Positions 6,432-13,863 of a stretch of DNA of 23,865 nt are shown here, piece by piece (within the stretch, counting starts at the first letter, position 1; each line of letters begins with the position of its first letter). A program made the position numbers and the translations under genes. Source of the stretch: Gammaproteobacteria bacterium (GTDB lineage Bacteria; Pseudomonadota; Gammaproteobacteria; Steroidobacterales; Steroidobacteraceae); contig JAURMS010000119.1 in the NCBI GenBank assembly GCA_030830595.1, positions 1-23,865 of the forward strand, given 5' to 3'. A model generated the notes under the pieces. It made no database searches. It saw only the letters and a list, made by a program, of their open reading frames with translations, and was not told the origin of the DNA.

Positions 6432-7562
6432 TTACTGACCCGTCTTGACGGTCGTCCAGGCGCGGTTGGACAGCCGGGCGTATTCGTCACTTTCGGTCAC
6501 CAGGCCAAATAGCTTGGCCTTGATTTCCGGGGTCGGGTAAACGTTGGGGTCATTGCGGGTTTCCTCATCGATGAGATCGAAAGAGGCCGCATTTGCGTTG
6601 GCATACACCACGTAGTTGGTGATGGGCGCAATTACCTCAGGCTTCATCAGATAATTGATGAACTGATGCGCATTGTCCGGGTGCTTGGCATCCGCGGGAA
6701 TGGCCAACATGTCAAACCACATCAGCGCACCCTCCTTTGGAATGGAATAGGCAATCGTTACTGGCGACTCTGCCTCAGCGCCTCGGTCACGAGCCTGAAA
6801 AACATCTCCACTCCATCCAAGCGCTACGCAGATCTCGCCGGTGGCCAGGTCTTCGATATACCGCGACGAATCGAAGTAGCGGACATGCGGTTTGACCTTG
6901 AGCAAAAGGTCCTGGACTGCGTTAAGAGCTTCTTCGCTTTCGTTGCTTGGATACCGTCCGAGGTAAATTAGTGCAGAGCTGAAAACCTCGCTGGGAGCAT
7001 CAAGCATGACCAACCCGCACTTGGCGAGCTTGGCCGCATTCTCCGGCTCGAAGATGGTCGCCCAGCTGTCGATGGTGTCGGTGCCGAGCACTTCCTTCAC
7101 CTTCTCCGGGTTATAGCCGATGCCGGTGGTCCCCCACAGGTAGGGCACGGCATAGGTGTTATCCGGATCTTGAGGCGTCACCCGGGCCATGATGTCCGGA
7201 TCCATGTTGGCCAGGTTCGGCAGCTTGGACTTGTCCAGCGGCATGTAAACCCCAGCCTTGATCTGCCGAGCCAAAAAAGGCGAGGCCGACGGGACCACGA
7301 TGTCGTAGCCGGTGTTTCCGGCCAACAGCTTGGTTTCAAGTATCTCATTGGAATCGTACGTGTCGTAGGTGACCTGGATACCGGTAGCCGTCTCGAAATC
7401 GCCGATGGCGTTGTCGGAGATGTAGTCCGACCAGTTGTAGACGTTCAGTACCGGGTCCTCGGGTCCCCCCGCGCCGGCAGCATCGTCCTTCTTGCCACAG
7501 CCGGCGACGCCCAGCGTCACGGCCACCATCACGGCCAATCCTTTCAATCCCGGGTTCTTCAT
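6432..7562 (-). CDS. potF: Polyamine-binding protein (predicted lipoprotein), PotF/SpuD type
   Basis: The 376-residue product is the extracytoplasmic solute-binding component of the polyamine importer. The mature part begins with VLNVYNWSDYI (residues 38-48), the hallmark of PotF/PotD proteins, whose Trp-Ser-Asp-Tyr residues line the ligand site. GWSGDVFQA and MWFDMLAIP follow, again matching ligand-contacting segments of PotF. The start at 7562 has AGGAG 5 bases upstream; the frame extends to 7646, but that part lacks a ribosome binding site. The N-terminus is a lipoprotein signal: two Lys, a hydrophobic stretch, then LGVAGC with Cys22, followed by a polar Lys/Asp/Gly-rich linker. A lipidated form is unlike soluble E. 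coli PotF. The middle of the gene (about 6660-7020) is less GC-rich than its surroundings. Confidence 0.93.
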   Translation of the reverse strand: MKNPGLKGLAVMVAVTLGVAGCGKKDDAAGAGGPEDPVLNVYNWSDYISDNAIGDFETATGIQVTYDTYDSNEILETKLLAGNTGYDIVVPSASPFLARQIKAGVYMPLDKSKLPNLANMDPDIMARVTPQDPDNTYAVPYLWGTTGIGYNPEKVKEVLGTDTIDSWATIFEPENAAKLAKCGLVMLDAPSEVFSSALIYLGRYPSNESEEALNAVQDLLLKVKPHVRYFDSSRYIEDLATGEICVALGWSGDVFQARDRGAEAESPVTIAYSIPKEGALMWFDMLAIPADAKHPDNAHQFINYLMKPEVIAPITNYVVYANANAASFDLIDEETRNDPNVYPTPEIKAKLFGLVTESDEYARLSNRAWTTVKTGQ

Positions 7563-7614
7563 GGTTGCTCCTGGTTGTGTTGCCGACTGGGCGGCCTGAT
7601 CCCCTGACCCCCCA

Positions 7615-7620
7615 ACTATA
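7615..7620 (-). promoter_or_regulatory. Possible -10 box upstream of potF
   Basis: The 73-base gap between spuC and potF contains TATAGT on the minus strand (complement of 7615-7620), a 5-of-6 match to the sigma70 -10 box, 52 bases before the potF ATG. No convincing -35 hexamer is seen at the expected distance. An internal promoter would fit this unusually large gap within the operon, but the evidence is thin. Confidence 0.2.
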
Positions 7621-7635
7621 CCAACCCCGGGGCGT

Positions 7636-9012
7636 TCAGGAAGCACCCACGAGGCCGATGTCCCGAGCGGTCAGGTCGAGACAGCGGCGGGCCTTGTCGA
7701 CGAGTTCATCCACCTCGGCGCGGCTGATGACCAGCGGGGGTGAAATAATCATGGTGTCCCGGACCGCTCGCATGACCAGGCCATTGGCGAAACAGTGGTC
7801 GCGGCAGATCGTGCCCACCCGCCCGCGGTCACGGAAAAAGGTCCTGGACGGCTTGTGAGCCACCAGCTCGAGCGCGCCGATCAGGCCCACTCCCCGCGCC
7901 TCCCCCACCAGCGGATGCTCGGCCAGCGAACGCCAGCCCTCCTGCAGGTAGGGGCCGATGTCCTCCCGCACCCGGTCGACCAAGCCGTCCTGCTCCAGGA
8001 TGTCGAGGTTGGCCAGGGCGACCGCACAGGCCACCGGATGACCCGAGTAGGTGTAGCCGTGGAAGAACTCGCCGCCCTGCTCGACCAGCACTTCGGCGAC
8101 GCGATCGCCGACCATCACCGCCCCCAGCGGCTGGTAGCCCGAGGTGATGCCCTTGGCGAGCGTCATCAGGTCGGGCTCGAAGCCGAAATGCTCGCAGCCG
8201 AACCAGCGGCCGGTACGACCGAAACCGCAGACCACCTCGTCGGCAATGAGCAGGATCCCGTAATGCCGGCAGATCCGCTGGATCTCCGGCCAGTAGGTCT
8301 CCGGCGGGATGATCACGCCACCGGCACCCTGGATGGGCTCGCCGATGAACGCAGCTACCCGCTGCGGGCCGATCCGCTCGATGCACTCGGCCAGCCGCGA
8401 GGCCGCCCGCAGCCCGTACTCAGCAGGGCTCAGGTCGATGCCGTTCTCGTACCAGTAGGGCTGCTCGATATGCTCGATGCCGGGAATGGGCAAGCCGCCC
8501 TGTGAATGCATGGCGGACATGCCGCCGAGGCTCGCACCGCCCACCGTGCTGCCGTGATAGGCGTTTTCGCGGCTGATGATCACCTGCCGGCCGGGCTCGC
8601 CCATCAGGTCCCAGTAGCGGCGCACCATGCGAATGATGGTGTCGTTGGCCTCCGATCCGGACCCGGAGAAAAACACTCGGCTGAACTGCGGCGGGGTGAG
8701 CCGGGCGAGACGCGCGGCCAGCTCGATGGCCGGCGGATGGGCGCTCTTGAAGAAGCTGTTGTAGTAGGGCAACTCCTGCATCTGGCGATAGGCTGCCTCG
8801 GCCAGCTCGCGCCGGCCATAGCCGACGTTGACGCACCACAGCCCCGCCATCCCATCGAGGATCTTGCGACCCTCGCTGTCGTGCAGGTAGACCCCCTCGG
8901 CACGCTCGATGACGCGGGCGCCCTCGGCGGCCAGCGCCTTGAAGTCGGTGAAGGGATGCAGGTAATGGCTGGAATCCAGTGCCTGCCACTGAGCCGTCGT
9001 GCGTCCGGTCAT
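7636..9012 (-). CDS. spuC: Putrescine/polyamine:pyruvate aminotransferase, SpuC type
   Basis: This 458-residue PLP-dependent class III (omega) aminotransferase should transfer the amino group of putrescine or a related diamine to pyruvate, giving 4-aminobutanal and alanine in the cytoplasm. Seen features: the N-terminal LHPFTDFKAL segment, LDGMAGLWCVNVGYGR, FFSGSGSEANDT near 114-125 for cofactor phosphate binding, AYHGSTVGGASLGG, GEPIQGAGGV at 224-233, IADEVVCGFGRTG with the cofactor-pyridine Asp258, and LAKGITSGYQPLGA with the Schiff-base Lys287. GGAGG lies 5 bases before the ATG, and the gene follows puuA by 15 bases. The neighbours support SpuC over beta-alanine:pyruvate or other omega aminotransferases, which share most of these motifs. 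Confidence 0.92.
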   Translation of the reverse strand: MTGRTTAQWQALDSSHYLHPFTDFKALAAEGARVIERAEGVYLHDSEGRKILDGMAGLWCVNVGYGRRELAEAAYRQMQELPYYNSFFKSAHPPAIELAARLARLTPPQFSRVFFSGSGSEANDTIIRMVRRYWDLMGEPGRQVIISRENAYHGSTVGGASLGGMSAMHSQGGLPIPGIEHIEQPYWYENGIDLSPAEYGLRAASRLAECIERIGPQRVAAFIGEPIQGAGGVIIPPETYWPEIQRICRHYGILLIADEVVCGFGRTGRWFGCEHFGFEPDLMTLAKGITSGYQPLGAVMVGDRVAEVLVEQGGEFFHGYTYSGHPVACAVALANLDILEQDGLVDRVREDIGPYLQEGWRSLAEHPLVGEARGVGLIGALELVAHKPSRTFFRDRGRVGTICRDHCFANGLVMRAVRDTMIISPPLVISRAEVDELVDKARRCLDLTARDIGLVGAS

Positions 9013-9027
9013 GGCTGCCTCCGCGGG

Positions 9028-10362
9028 CTAAACGTTGAGCAGCAGGTGCTCGCGCTCCCACGAGCTGATCACCCGCAGGAAGGTGTCGTACTCGCTTTCC
9101 TTGACCGCCGCATAGGCAGCCACGAAGCGCTCGCCGAAAATGTCCACCAGCTTCTTGTTGCTGCGCAACTGGGTGAGGCTCTCAGCCAGCGTCAGGGGCA
9201 GCGAGAAGGGCATCTCGTAAGCGGAGCTGCTGATGGGATCGGTCGGGGTGAGGTTACCCACCATCCCGAGATAGCCGCAGGCCAGCGAAGCGGCAATCGC
9301 CAGGTAGGGATTGGCATCCGCCCCGGCGACGCGGTTCTCCACCCGCCGCGCGTCTGGCGGCGAAGTCGGTACCCGCAGGCCGGCGGTGCGGTTGTCGTAG
9401 CCCCACTGCACGTTGATGGGCGCCATGTTGTAGCGGGTGATCCGTCGGTAGCTGTTGACGTTGGGCGCGAACAACGACATGGCCGCCGGCATGAATTTCT
9501 GCAGGCCGGCGATGTGGGCGAAGAAGAGCTTGCTGGGCTGGCCCTCCGCGTTGCTGAAGATGTTCTGCCCGGTCTTGGCATCCACCACGCTCTGGTGGAT
9601 GTGCAGCGCGCTACCAGGCTGGTCGGCCATCGGCTTGGCCATGAAGGTCGCGTACATCTTGTGCCGCAGCGCGGCCTCGCGCGCGGTGCGCTTGAACAGG
9701 AAGGCCTGGTCGGCGAGCTCCAATGGATCGCCGTGGATCAGGTTGATCTCCATCTGGCCCGCCCCGTCCTCATGGATCAGGGTATCGATATCGATGCGCT
9801 GGGCCTCGCAGTAGGCGTAGATGTCCTCGAACAAAGGGTCGAACTCGTTGACCGCAGCGATGCTGTAGGACTGGCGCCCGGCCTCGGCACGACCGGAGCG
9901 GCCCACCGGGGGCTTCAGGGGATAGTCGGCGTCGACATTGGGCTCGACGAGGAAGAACTCGAGTTCCGGGGCAACCACCGGCTTCCAGCCCTTTGCGGCG
10001 TAGAGTTCCATCACCCGCCGCAGCAGGTAACGGGGGGACATGGGCACCACGCGGCCATCGTCGTAGAAACAGTCGTGGATCACCTGGGCAGTGGGCTCGG
10101 GCGCCCAGGGCACCAGGCGAATGCTATTGGGATCGCCCACCAGGTCGATGTCGATCTCCATGGGATTGATGACGGCATCGTCGGTGGGCCACTCACCGGT
10201 CACCGTCTGCAGGAAGATGCCCTCGGGCAGCCGCATGCCCTCGTCCTCGGCATACTTCTCCGCGGGCATGATCTTGCCGCGGGCGATCCCCGCCATGTCC
10301 GGGATGATCGCCTCGACCTCGGAAATTTTCTGTTCCTCCAGGAAGGAATGAATCTGACTCAT
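9028..10362 (-). CDS. puuA: Glutamine-synthetase-like gamma-glutamylpolyamine synthetase (PuuA/SpuB)
   Basis: This 444-residue protein belongs to the glutamine synthetase superfamily and, from context, ligates glutamate to putrescine or another polyamine using ATP. The catalytic core is intact: APELEFFLVEP with the metal-binding Glu133 and Glu135, GQMEINL near 202-208, SALHIHQS with His254 and His256, SYRRITRYNMAP, GLRVPTSP, and ARRVENRVAGADANPYLA with the paired Arg/Glu residues around 339-344. The N-terminus resembles other PuuA/SpuB proteins (IPDMAGIARGK). The regulatory adenylylation segment of GlnA is not recognisable. AGAGG lies 9 bases before the ATG, which also overlaps the puuD stop as ATGA. 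It is clearly not the assimilatory GlnA; the exact amine accepted is inferred. Confidence 0.92.
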   Translation of the reverse strand: MSQIHSFLEEQKISEVEAIIPDMAGIARGKIMPAEKYAEDEGMRLPEGIFLQTVTGEWPTDDAVINPMEIDIDLVGDPNSIRLVPWAPEPTAQVIHDCFYDDGRVVPMSPRYLLRRVMELYAAKGWKPVVAPELEFFLVEPNVDADYPLKPPVGRSGRAEAGRQSYSIAAVNEFDPLFEDIYAYCEAQRIDIDTLIHEDGAGQMEINLIHGDPLELADQAFLFKRTAREAALRHKMYATFMAKPMADQPGSALHIHQSVVDAKTGQNIFSNAEGQPSKLFFAHIAGLQKFMPAAMSLFAPNVNSYRRITRYNMAPINVQWGYDNRTAGLRVPTSPPDARRVENRVAGADANPYLAIAASLACGYLGMVGNLTPTDPISSSAYEMPFSLPLTLAESLTQLRSNKKLVDIFGERFVAAYAAVKESEYDTFLRVISSWEREHLLLNV

Positions 10363-11147
10363 GACTGCACACCTCTTGACCGCTCCCGCGCAGCGGCACC
10401 AAAGGCCGCGAACAGGGCAGTGGAAAACTCATTCTCGGCGGCCTTCCATTCGGGGTGCCACTGCACCGCCAGGGCGAAGCCGGCCGCGCCCTCTACCCGG
10501 AAGGCCTCGACCAGGCCGTCCGGTGCCACGGCCTCGACCACCAGCCGGTCACCCAGGCGCTGCACCCCCTGCCCGTGTAGGGAATTGACCCTCACGCTGC
10601 CCTGCCCCGCCAGCCGTCGCAGCAGGCCGCCCTCGACCAGTTGCACCTCATGGGCCGGGCCGTACTGCAGGTCGACCGGATCGTCCTTGCGCTCCCGGTG
10701 GTCGCTGAGTCCGGGCGCCTCGTGAACCTTCTGCCAGAGACTGCCACCGAAGGCGACGTTCATCTCCTGGAAGCCCCGGCAGATGCCCAGCACGGGCAGT
10801 CCGGCGTCGACCGCCGCCAGGATCATGGGCAGCGTGGTGGCATCCCGCTCAGGGTCGTGCCAGGTCCCGGGCTCCGAGGCCTCGCCCCGGTAGCGATGCG
10901 GTTCCACGTTCGAGTGGCTGCCCGTAAACAGCACGCCGTCGAAACACTCCAGCCACTGCCCCATGTGCGCCTCGCCGAGAGCAGGCACGACGACGGGGAC
11001 CGCATCCGCAGGACCCGCGATGGCAGCGAGATATTTTTCACCGACGCAGTGAAACCAGTGAGAATCCAGCAGGCGTCGGTCAGCCGGAATCCCGATGATG
11101 GGCTTGCGCGAGCGCATGAGAAGAGAGTCCAATGACTCGGGATTCAT
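10359..11147 (-). CDS. puuD: Gamma-glutamyl-GABA hydrolase, class I glutamine amidotransferase fold (PuuD/SpuA)
   Basis: This 262-residue enzyme has the class I glutamine amidotransferase-like (peptidase C26) fold. In the Puu pathway it cleaves gamma-glutamyl-GABA to glutamate and GABA. The catalytic triad is present: Cys123 in VLGICRGFQEMN, and His231 and Glu233 in QWHPEW. VLFTGSHSNVEPHRY near residue 72 and NSLHGQGV near 188 are typical of PuuD. It is the first gene of the minus-strand polyamine operon, divergent from the spuI-type gene. The ATG at 11147 is used; a second in-frame ATG at 11114 would remove 11 residues, and neither has a clear Shine-Dalgarno sequence. A short palindrome overlaps the start codon, suggesting regulation of this promoter region. 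Confidence 0.93.
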   Translation of the reverse strand: MNPESLDSLLMRSRKPIIGIPADRRLLDSHWFHCVGEKYLAAIAGPADAVPVVVPALGEAHMGQWLECFDGVLFTGSHSNVEPHRYRGEASEPGTWHDPERDATTLPMILAAVDAGLPVLGICRGFQEMNVAFGGSLWQKVHEAPGLSDHRERKDDPVDLQYGPAHEVQLVEGGLLRRLAGQGSVRVNSLHGQGVQRLGDRLVVEAVAPDGLVEAFRVEGAAGFALAVQWHPEWKAAENEFSTALFAAFGAAARERSRGVQS

Positions 11148-11157
11148 TGTGGCACAA
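11147..11157. promoter_or_regulatory. Candidate operator palindrome at the puuD start
   Basis: TTGTGGCACAA is a perfect 5-base inverted repeat around a single central base, and it overlaps the first base of the puuD start codon. Its place between a divergent pair of polyamine genes fits a repressor site, but no regulator gene lies in the window and a second copy was not found. Confidence 0.3.
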
Positions 11158-11191
11158 CCGCGGTCGACGTGCAGCGCCGTCGCCAGCGGAA

Positions 11192-11197
11192 TTTATA
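11192..11197 (-). promoter_or_regulatory. Possible -10 box of the puuD operon
   Basis: On the minus strand, the complement of 11192-11197 reads TATAAA inside the only strongly AT-rich patch nearby, 44 bases before the puuD ATG. Upstream, TTCATA matches the -35 box at 4 of 6 positions but with only a 15-base spacer. The call rests mainly on the -10 match and location. Confidence 0.3.
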
Positions 11198-11202
11198 CAT
11201 CT

Positions 11203-11220
11203 ATATGAATAATATGAATA
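11203..11220 (+). repeat. Tandem 9-base repeat carrying two start codons
   Basis: ATATGAATA is repeated exactly twice, head to tail (11203-11211 and 11212-11220). Each copy contains an ATG in the same reading frame (11205 and 11214), so the gene that starts here has two candidate initiation codons three codons apart. Confidence 0.8.
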
Positions 11221-12578
11221 TTTTGGAAGTGGATGAGTTCCTCTCCCGGCACCCGCAGGTGCGCTGCGTCGACCTGTTGCTGCCGGACATGAACGGCATC
11301 CTGCGGGGCAAGCGGGTCGAGGTCGACGAACTGCCCTCCATGTACTCGCGGGGGCTGATGCTGCCCGGTTCCATGTTTGCCCTCGATGTGCTGGGCGGTA
11401 CCGTGCAGGCCACCGGACTGGGCTTCGACGAGGGCGATGCGGATCGCCCCTGCCTGCCGATTCCCGCTTCCCTGCAGCCCTGCCCGTGGCTGGGACCGGA
11501 GGTGGCACAACTGCAGGTCAGCATGTACGAGCATGACGGTCGGCCCTTCTTTGGTGACCCCCGCCACCTGCTGACCGCCCTGGTGGAGCGCTTCAGGGCT
11601 CGCGGCCTGACCCCCGTGGTGGCAGTGGAACTGGAGTTTTACCTGGTGGACACGGAGCGCACGGCGGCAGGCTATGCCCAGCCTCCCGCCTCCCCACTGA
11701 CCGGCCGTCGCGAACACCGCACCCAGATCAACTCGATGATCGACCTCGATTCGGTCTCGGGCCTGCTTAGGGAAATCGTCGACACCTGCCGGGCCCAGGG
11801 CGTCCCGGCCGGGACGGCCCTGTCCGAGTACGGTCCCAGCCAGTGGGAAGTCAACCTGCATCACGTGCCTGACGCACTCTTGGCCTGCGACCACGCCATC
11901 CGCTTCAAGCGCATCGTGAAGGGGGTGGCGCTGCGGCACGGGGTGGAGGCGACCTTCATGGCCAAGCCCTACCGGGACATGGCCGGCAGCGGTACGCACG
12001 TTCATGTCAGCCTGCTCGATGAGCAAGGTCGCAACGTCTTCGAGTCTGCCGAAGTCACCGGCAATGCGCTGCTCTGCAGCGCCGCGGCCGGGATGCTGGC
12101 GACCATGGCCGACACCATGGCCTTGTACGCGCCAAATGCCAATTCCTATCGCCGCCTCAGGCCGGAGAGCTACGTGCCCATGCATCCGACCTGGGGCGGT
12201 AACAACCGCGGGGTGGCGGTGCGGGTGCCGGTCTCCGGTCCCGAGGACCGTCGACTCGAGCACCGGGTGGCAGGCGCCGACGCCAACCCCTATCTGCTGG
12301 TCGCGGCAGTGCTCGCCGGCATGCTGCACGGCATGGACCAGGGCCTCGAAGCGCCGCCACAGCTCGGTGGCAATGCCTATACCCAGCCGCTGGAGGTTGA
12401 GCCCCTGCCCAACGACTGGGCTGCAGCCATCGCGCGACTCGACCGGTCCGCGGCCATGCGTCAACAACTCGGCGATGCGTTCATCGACCTGTACACCTGC
12501 CTCAAGCGGGGCGAGCTGGAGGATTTCGCCAGCTACATTTCCCCGCTCGAGCACGCCTGGTACCTGGCGCCGCTGTGA
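11205..12578 (+). CDS. spuI: Second glutamine-synthetase-like gamma-glutamylpolyamine synthetase (SpuI type)
   Basis: This protein of about 457 residues is a paralogue of the puuA product across the divergent promoter, probably also a glutamate-polyamine ligase. The core is intact: AVELEFYLVD with Glu142 and Glu144, GPSQWEVNL, GSGTHVHVS with His265 and His267, SYRRLRPESYVP, VAVRVPVSGPEDRRLEHRV and GADANPYLLVAA. The N-terminus LLLPDMNGILRGKRV replaces the IPDMAGIARGK form of its neighbour. I start it at ATG 11205; the ATG at 11214 in the second copy of a 9-base repeat is equally possible, and a GTG at 11169 would add 12 residues. No Shine-Dalgarno sequence is evident; the start lies in AT-rich DNA. 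Its stop overlaps the puuB GTG by 4 bases. The substrate difference between the two ligases cannot be seen. Confidence 0.88.
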   Translation: MNNMNILEVDEFLSRHPQVRCVDLLLPDMNGILRGKRVEVDELPSMYSRGLMLPGSMFALDVLGGTVQATGLGFDEGDADRPCLPIPASLQPCPWLGPEVAQLQVSMYEHDGRPFFGDPRHLLTALVERFRARGLTPVVAVELEFYLVDTERTAAGYAQPPASPLTGRREHRTQINSMIDLDSVSGLLREIVDTCRAQGVPAGTALSEYGPSQWEVNLHHVPDALLACDHAIRFKRIVKGVALRHGVEATFMAKPYRDMAGSGTHVHVSLLDEQGRNVFESAEVTGNALLCSAAAGMLATMADTMALYAPNANSYRRLRPESYVPMHPTWGGNNRGVAVRVPVSGPEDRRLEHRVAGADANPYLLVAAVLAGMLHGMDQGLEAPPQLGGNAYTQPLEVEPLPNDWAAAIARLDRSAAMRQQLGDAFIDLYTCLKRGELEDFASYISPLEHAWYLAPL

Positions 12579-13858
12579 CGCTCGAGGAGCGCAACCTCAG
12601 TAACTACTATCAGGCCTCCGCACCGGGCTGGGCGCCGAGGCCCGCGCTGGCGGGTGAGCAGTCCTGTGACGTGGTGGTCGTCGGTGCGGGCCTGGCCGGC
12701 TGCTCCGCCGCACTGGAGCTGGCCCGGCGTGGCTTGTCGGTGGCGCTGCTCGAGGCCCGGCAGGTCGGCTTCGGTGCCTCCGGCCGCTCCGGCGCCCAGC
12801 TGATCGCCGGCTATGCCTGCGGACAGGATCGTATCGAGGCGCTGGTCGGCAAGGAGACGGCGCGCGCGCTGTGGGACATCTCGCTCGAGGGACTCGAGCT
12901 GGTCAGGCAGCGCGTGGCGCAGCACGACATCGACTGCGACCTGTCCTGGGGACACCTGCTGGTCGCACTCAAGGACCGTCAGCGCCGTGAACTCGAGGAG
13001 GAATACCACAAGCTCAGCAGCGAATATGGCTACACCTCGCTGCGGCTGCTGGACCAGGCGACCGTTCGCGGCAAGGTCGCCTCGGAGCGTTACGTGGCGG
13101 GACTGCTCGACGAGCGCAGCGGCCACTGCCATCCGCTCAAGTACGTGCAGGGGCTCGCCGCAGCGGGCGAAGCGGCCGGGGTCAAGCTGTTCGAGGGCAG
13201 CCCGGTGGTGAAGCTCTCACGCGGCAGGGAGGTCATCCTCGAGACGCCCACCGGGCGACTGCGCTCACGCTTCGCGGTGCTCGCGGGCAACTGCTACCTC
13301 GGCGGCCTGGTGCCCGAACTGCGGCGCAAGATCATGGCAGTCGGCACCTACATCGTCGCCACCGAACCATTGGGAGCGGCGCGAGCCGCAGCCCTCCTGG
13401 GCGACAACCTCGCGGTCTCGGACATCAACTTCGTGCTGGACTACTTCCGTCTGTCGGCCGACCACCGATTGCTGTTCGGGGGCCGCGTCAGTTATTCGGG
13501 ACTCGATCCGCTGGGCACCTCACGAGCCACCCGGGCGCGCATGCTCAAGGTCTTTCCTCAGTTGCGCGACGTCGCCGTCGAGTATGCCTGGGGCGGCTAT
13601 GTCGACATCACCGTCAACCGGGCCCCGCATTTCGGTCGCCTGGACGACAACCTGTATTTCCTGCAGGGCTTCTCCGGGCACGGGATGGCCCTGACCGGGA
13701 TCGCCGGCCGGCTGGCTGCCGAAGCCATCGCCGGCCAGGCCGAACGCTTCGACCTCTACGCGAAGATCCGCCACCTGGACTTTCCGGGTGGCCTGGCCCT
13801 GCGCCGTCCGGCGCTGGTGCTGGCCATGCTCTGGTATCGCTTGCGCGACTTCCTCTGA
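12575..13858 (+). CDS. puuB: Gamma-glutamylputrescine oxidase-like FAD oxidoreductase
   Basis: This 427-residue flavoprotein is a DAO/DadA-family oxidase of the PuuB/PauB group, expected to oxidise gamma-glutamylputrescine to gamma-glutamyl-aminobutyraldehyde with ammonia and hydrogen peroxide. Features: an N-terminal NYYQASAPGW segment typical of PuuB, the FAD-binding VVVVGAGLAGCSAALELA at about 33-50 with the GxGxxG pattern, LLEARQVGFGASGRSGAQ following the second strand, and near the C-terminus WGGYVDITVNRAPHFGRL then LQGFSGHGMALTG, which closes the FAD site. It starts with GTG in a GTGA overlap with the spuI-type ligase, so ligase and oxidase are coupled. It ends 5 bases before the convergent malQ stop. 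Other DadA-like oxidases share the fold; the assignment to glutamylated amines rests on the neighbouring genes and on the N-terminal pattern. Confidence 0.9.
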   Translation: MTLEERNLSNYYQASAPGWAPRPALAGEQSCDVVVVGAGLAGCSAALELARRGLSVALLEARQVGFGASGRSGAQLIAGYACGQDRIEALVGKETARALWDISLEGLELVRQRVAQHDIDCDLSWGHLLVALKDRQRRELEEEYHKLSSEYGYTSLRLLDQATVRGKVASERYVAGLLDERSGHCHPLKYVQGLAAAGEAAGVKLFEGSPVVKLSRGREVILETPTGRLRSRFAVLAGNCYLGGLVPELRRKIMAVGTYIVATEPLGAARAAALLGDNLAVSDINFVLDYFRLSADHRLLFGGRVSYSGLDPLGTSRATRARMLKVFPQLRDVAVEYAWGGYVDITVNRAPHFGRLDDNLYFLQGFSGHGMALTGIAGRLAAEAIAGQAERFDLYAKIRHLDFPGGLALRRPALVLAMLWYRLRDFL

Positions 13859-13863
13859 GATCC

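Noticed and set aside
6362..6490. 43-residue N-terminal extension of PotG
   Set aside because: It crosses the intergenic hairpin and the end of potF, has no family counterpart, and the ATG at 6361 has a ribosome binding site.
7563..7646. 28-residue N-terminal extension of PotF
   Set aside because: It would bury the lipoprotein signal, and the ATG at 7562 has AGGAG at good spacing.
8506..10725. Long plus-strand open frame of 739 codons opposite spuC, puuA and puuD
   Set aside because: Its translation is low-complexity, rich in Gly, His, Arg and Gln with no family motifs, whereas the minus strand encodes three complete conserved enzymes. It is a frame shadow of GC-rich codon bias.
11169..11204. 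GTG at 11169 as the spuI-type gene start
   Set aside because: It would add an unconserved Arg-rich peptide (MQRRRQRNLYIY) through the AT-rich control region; the ATGs at 11205 or 11214 are more natural.
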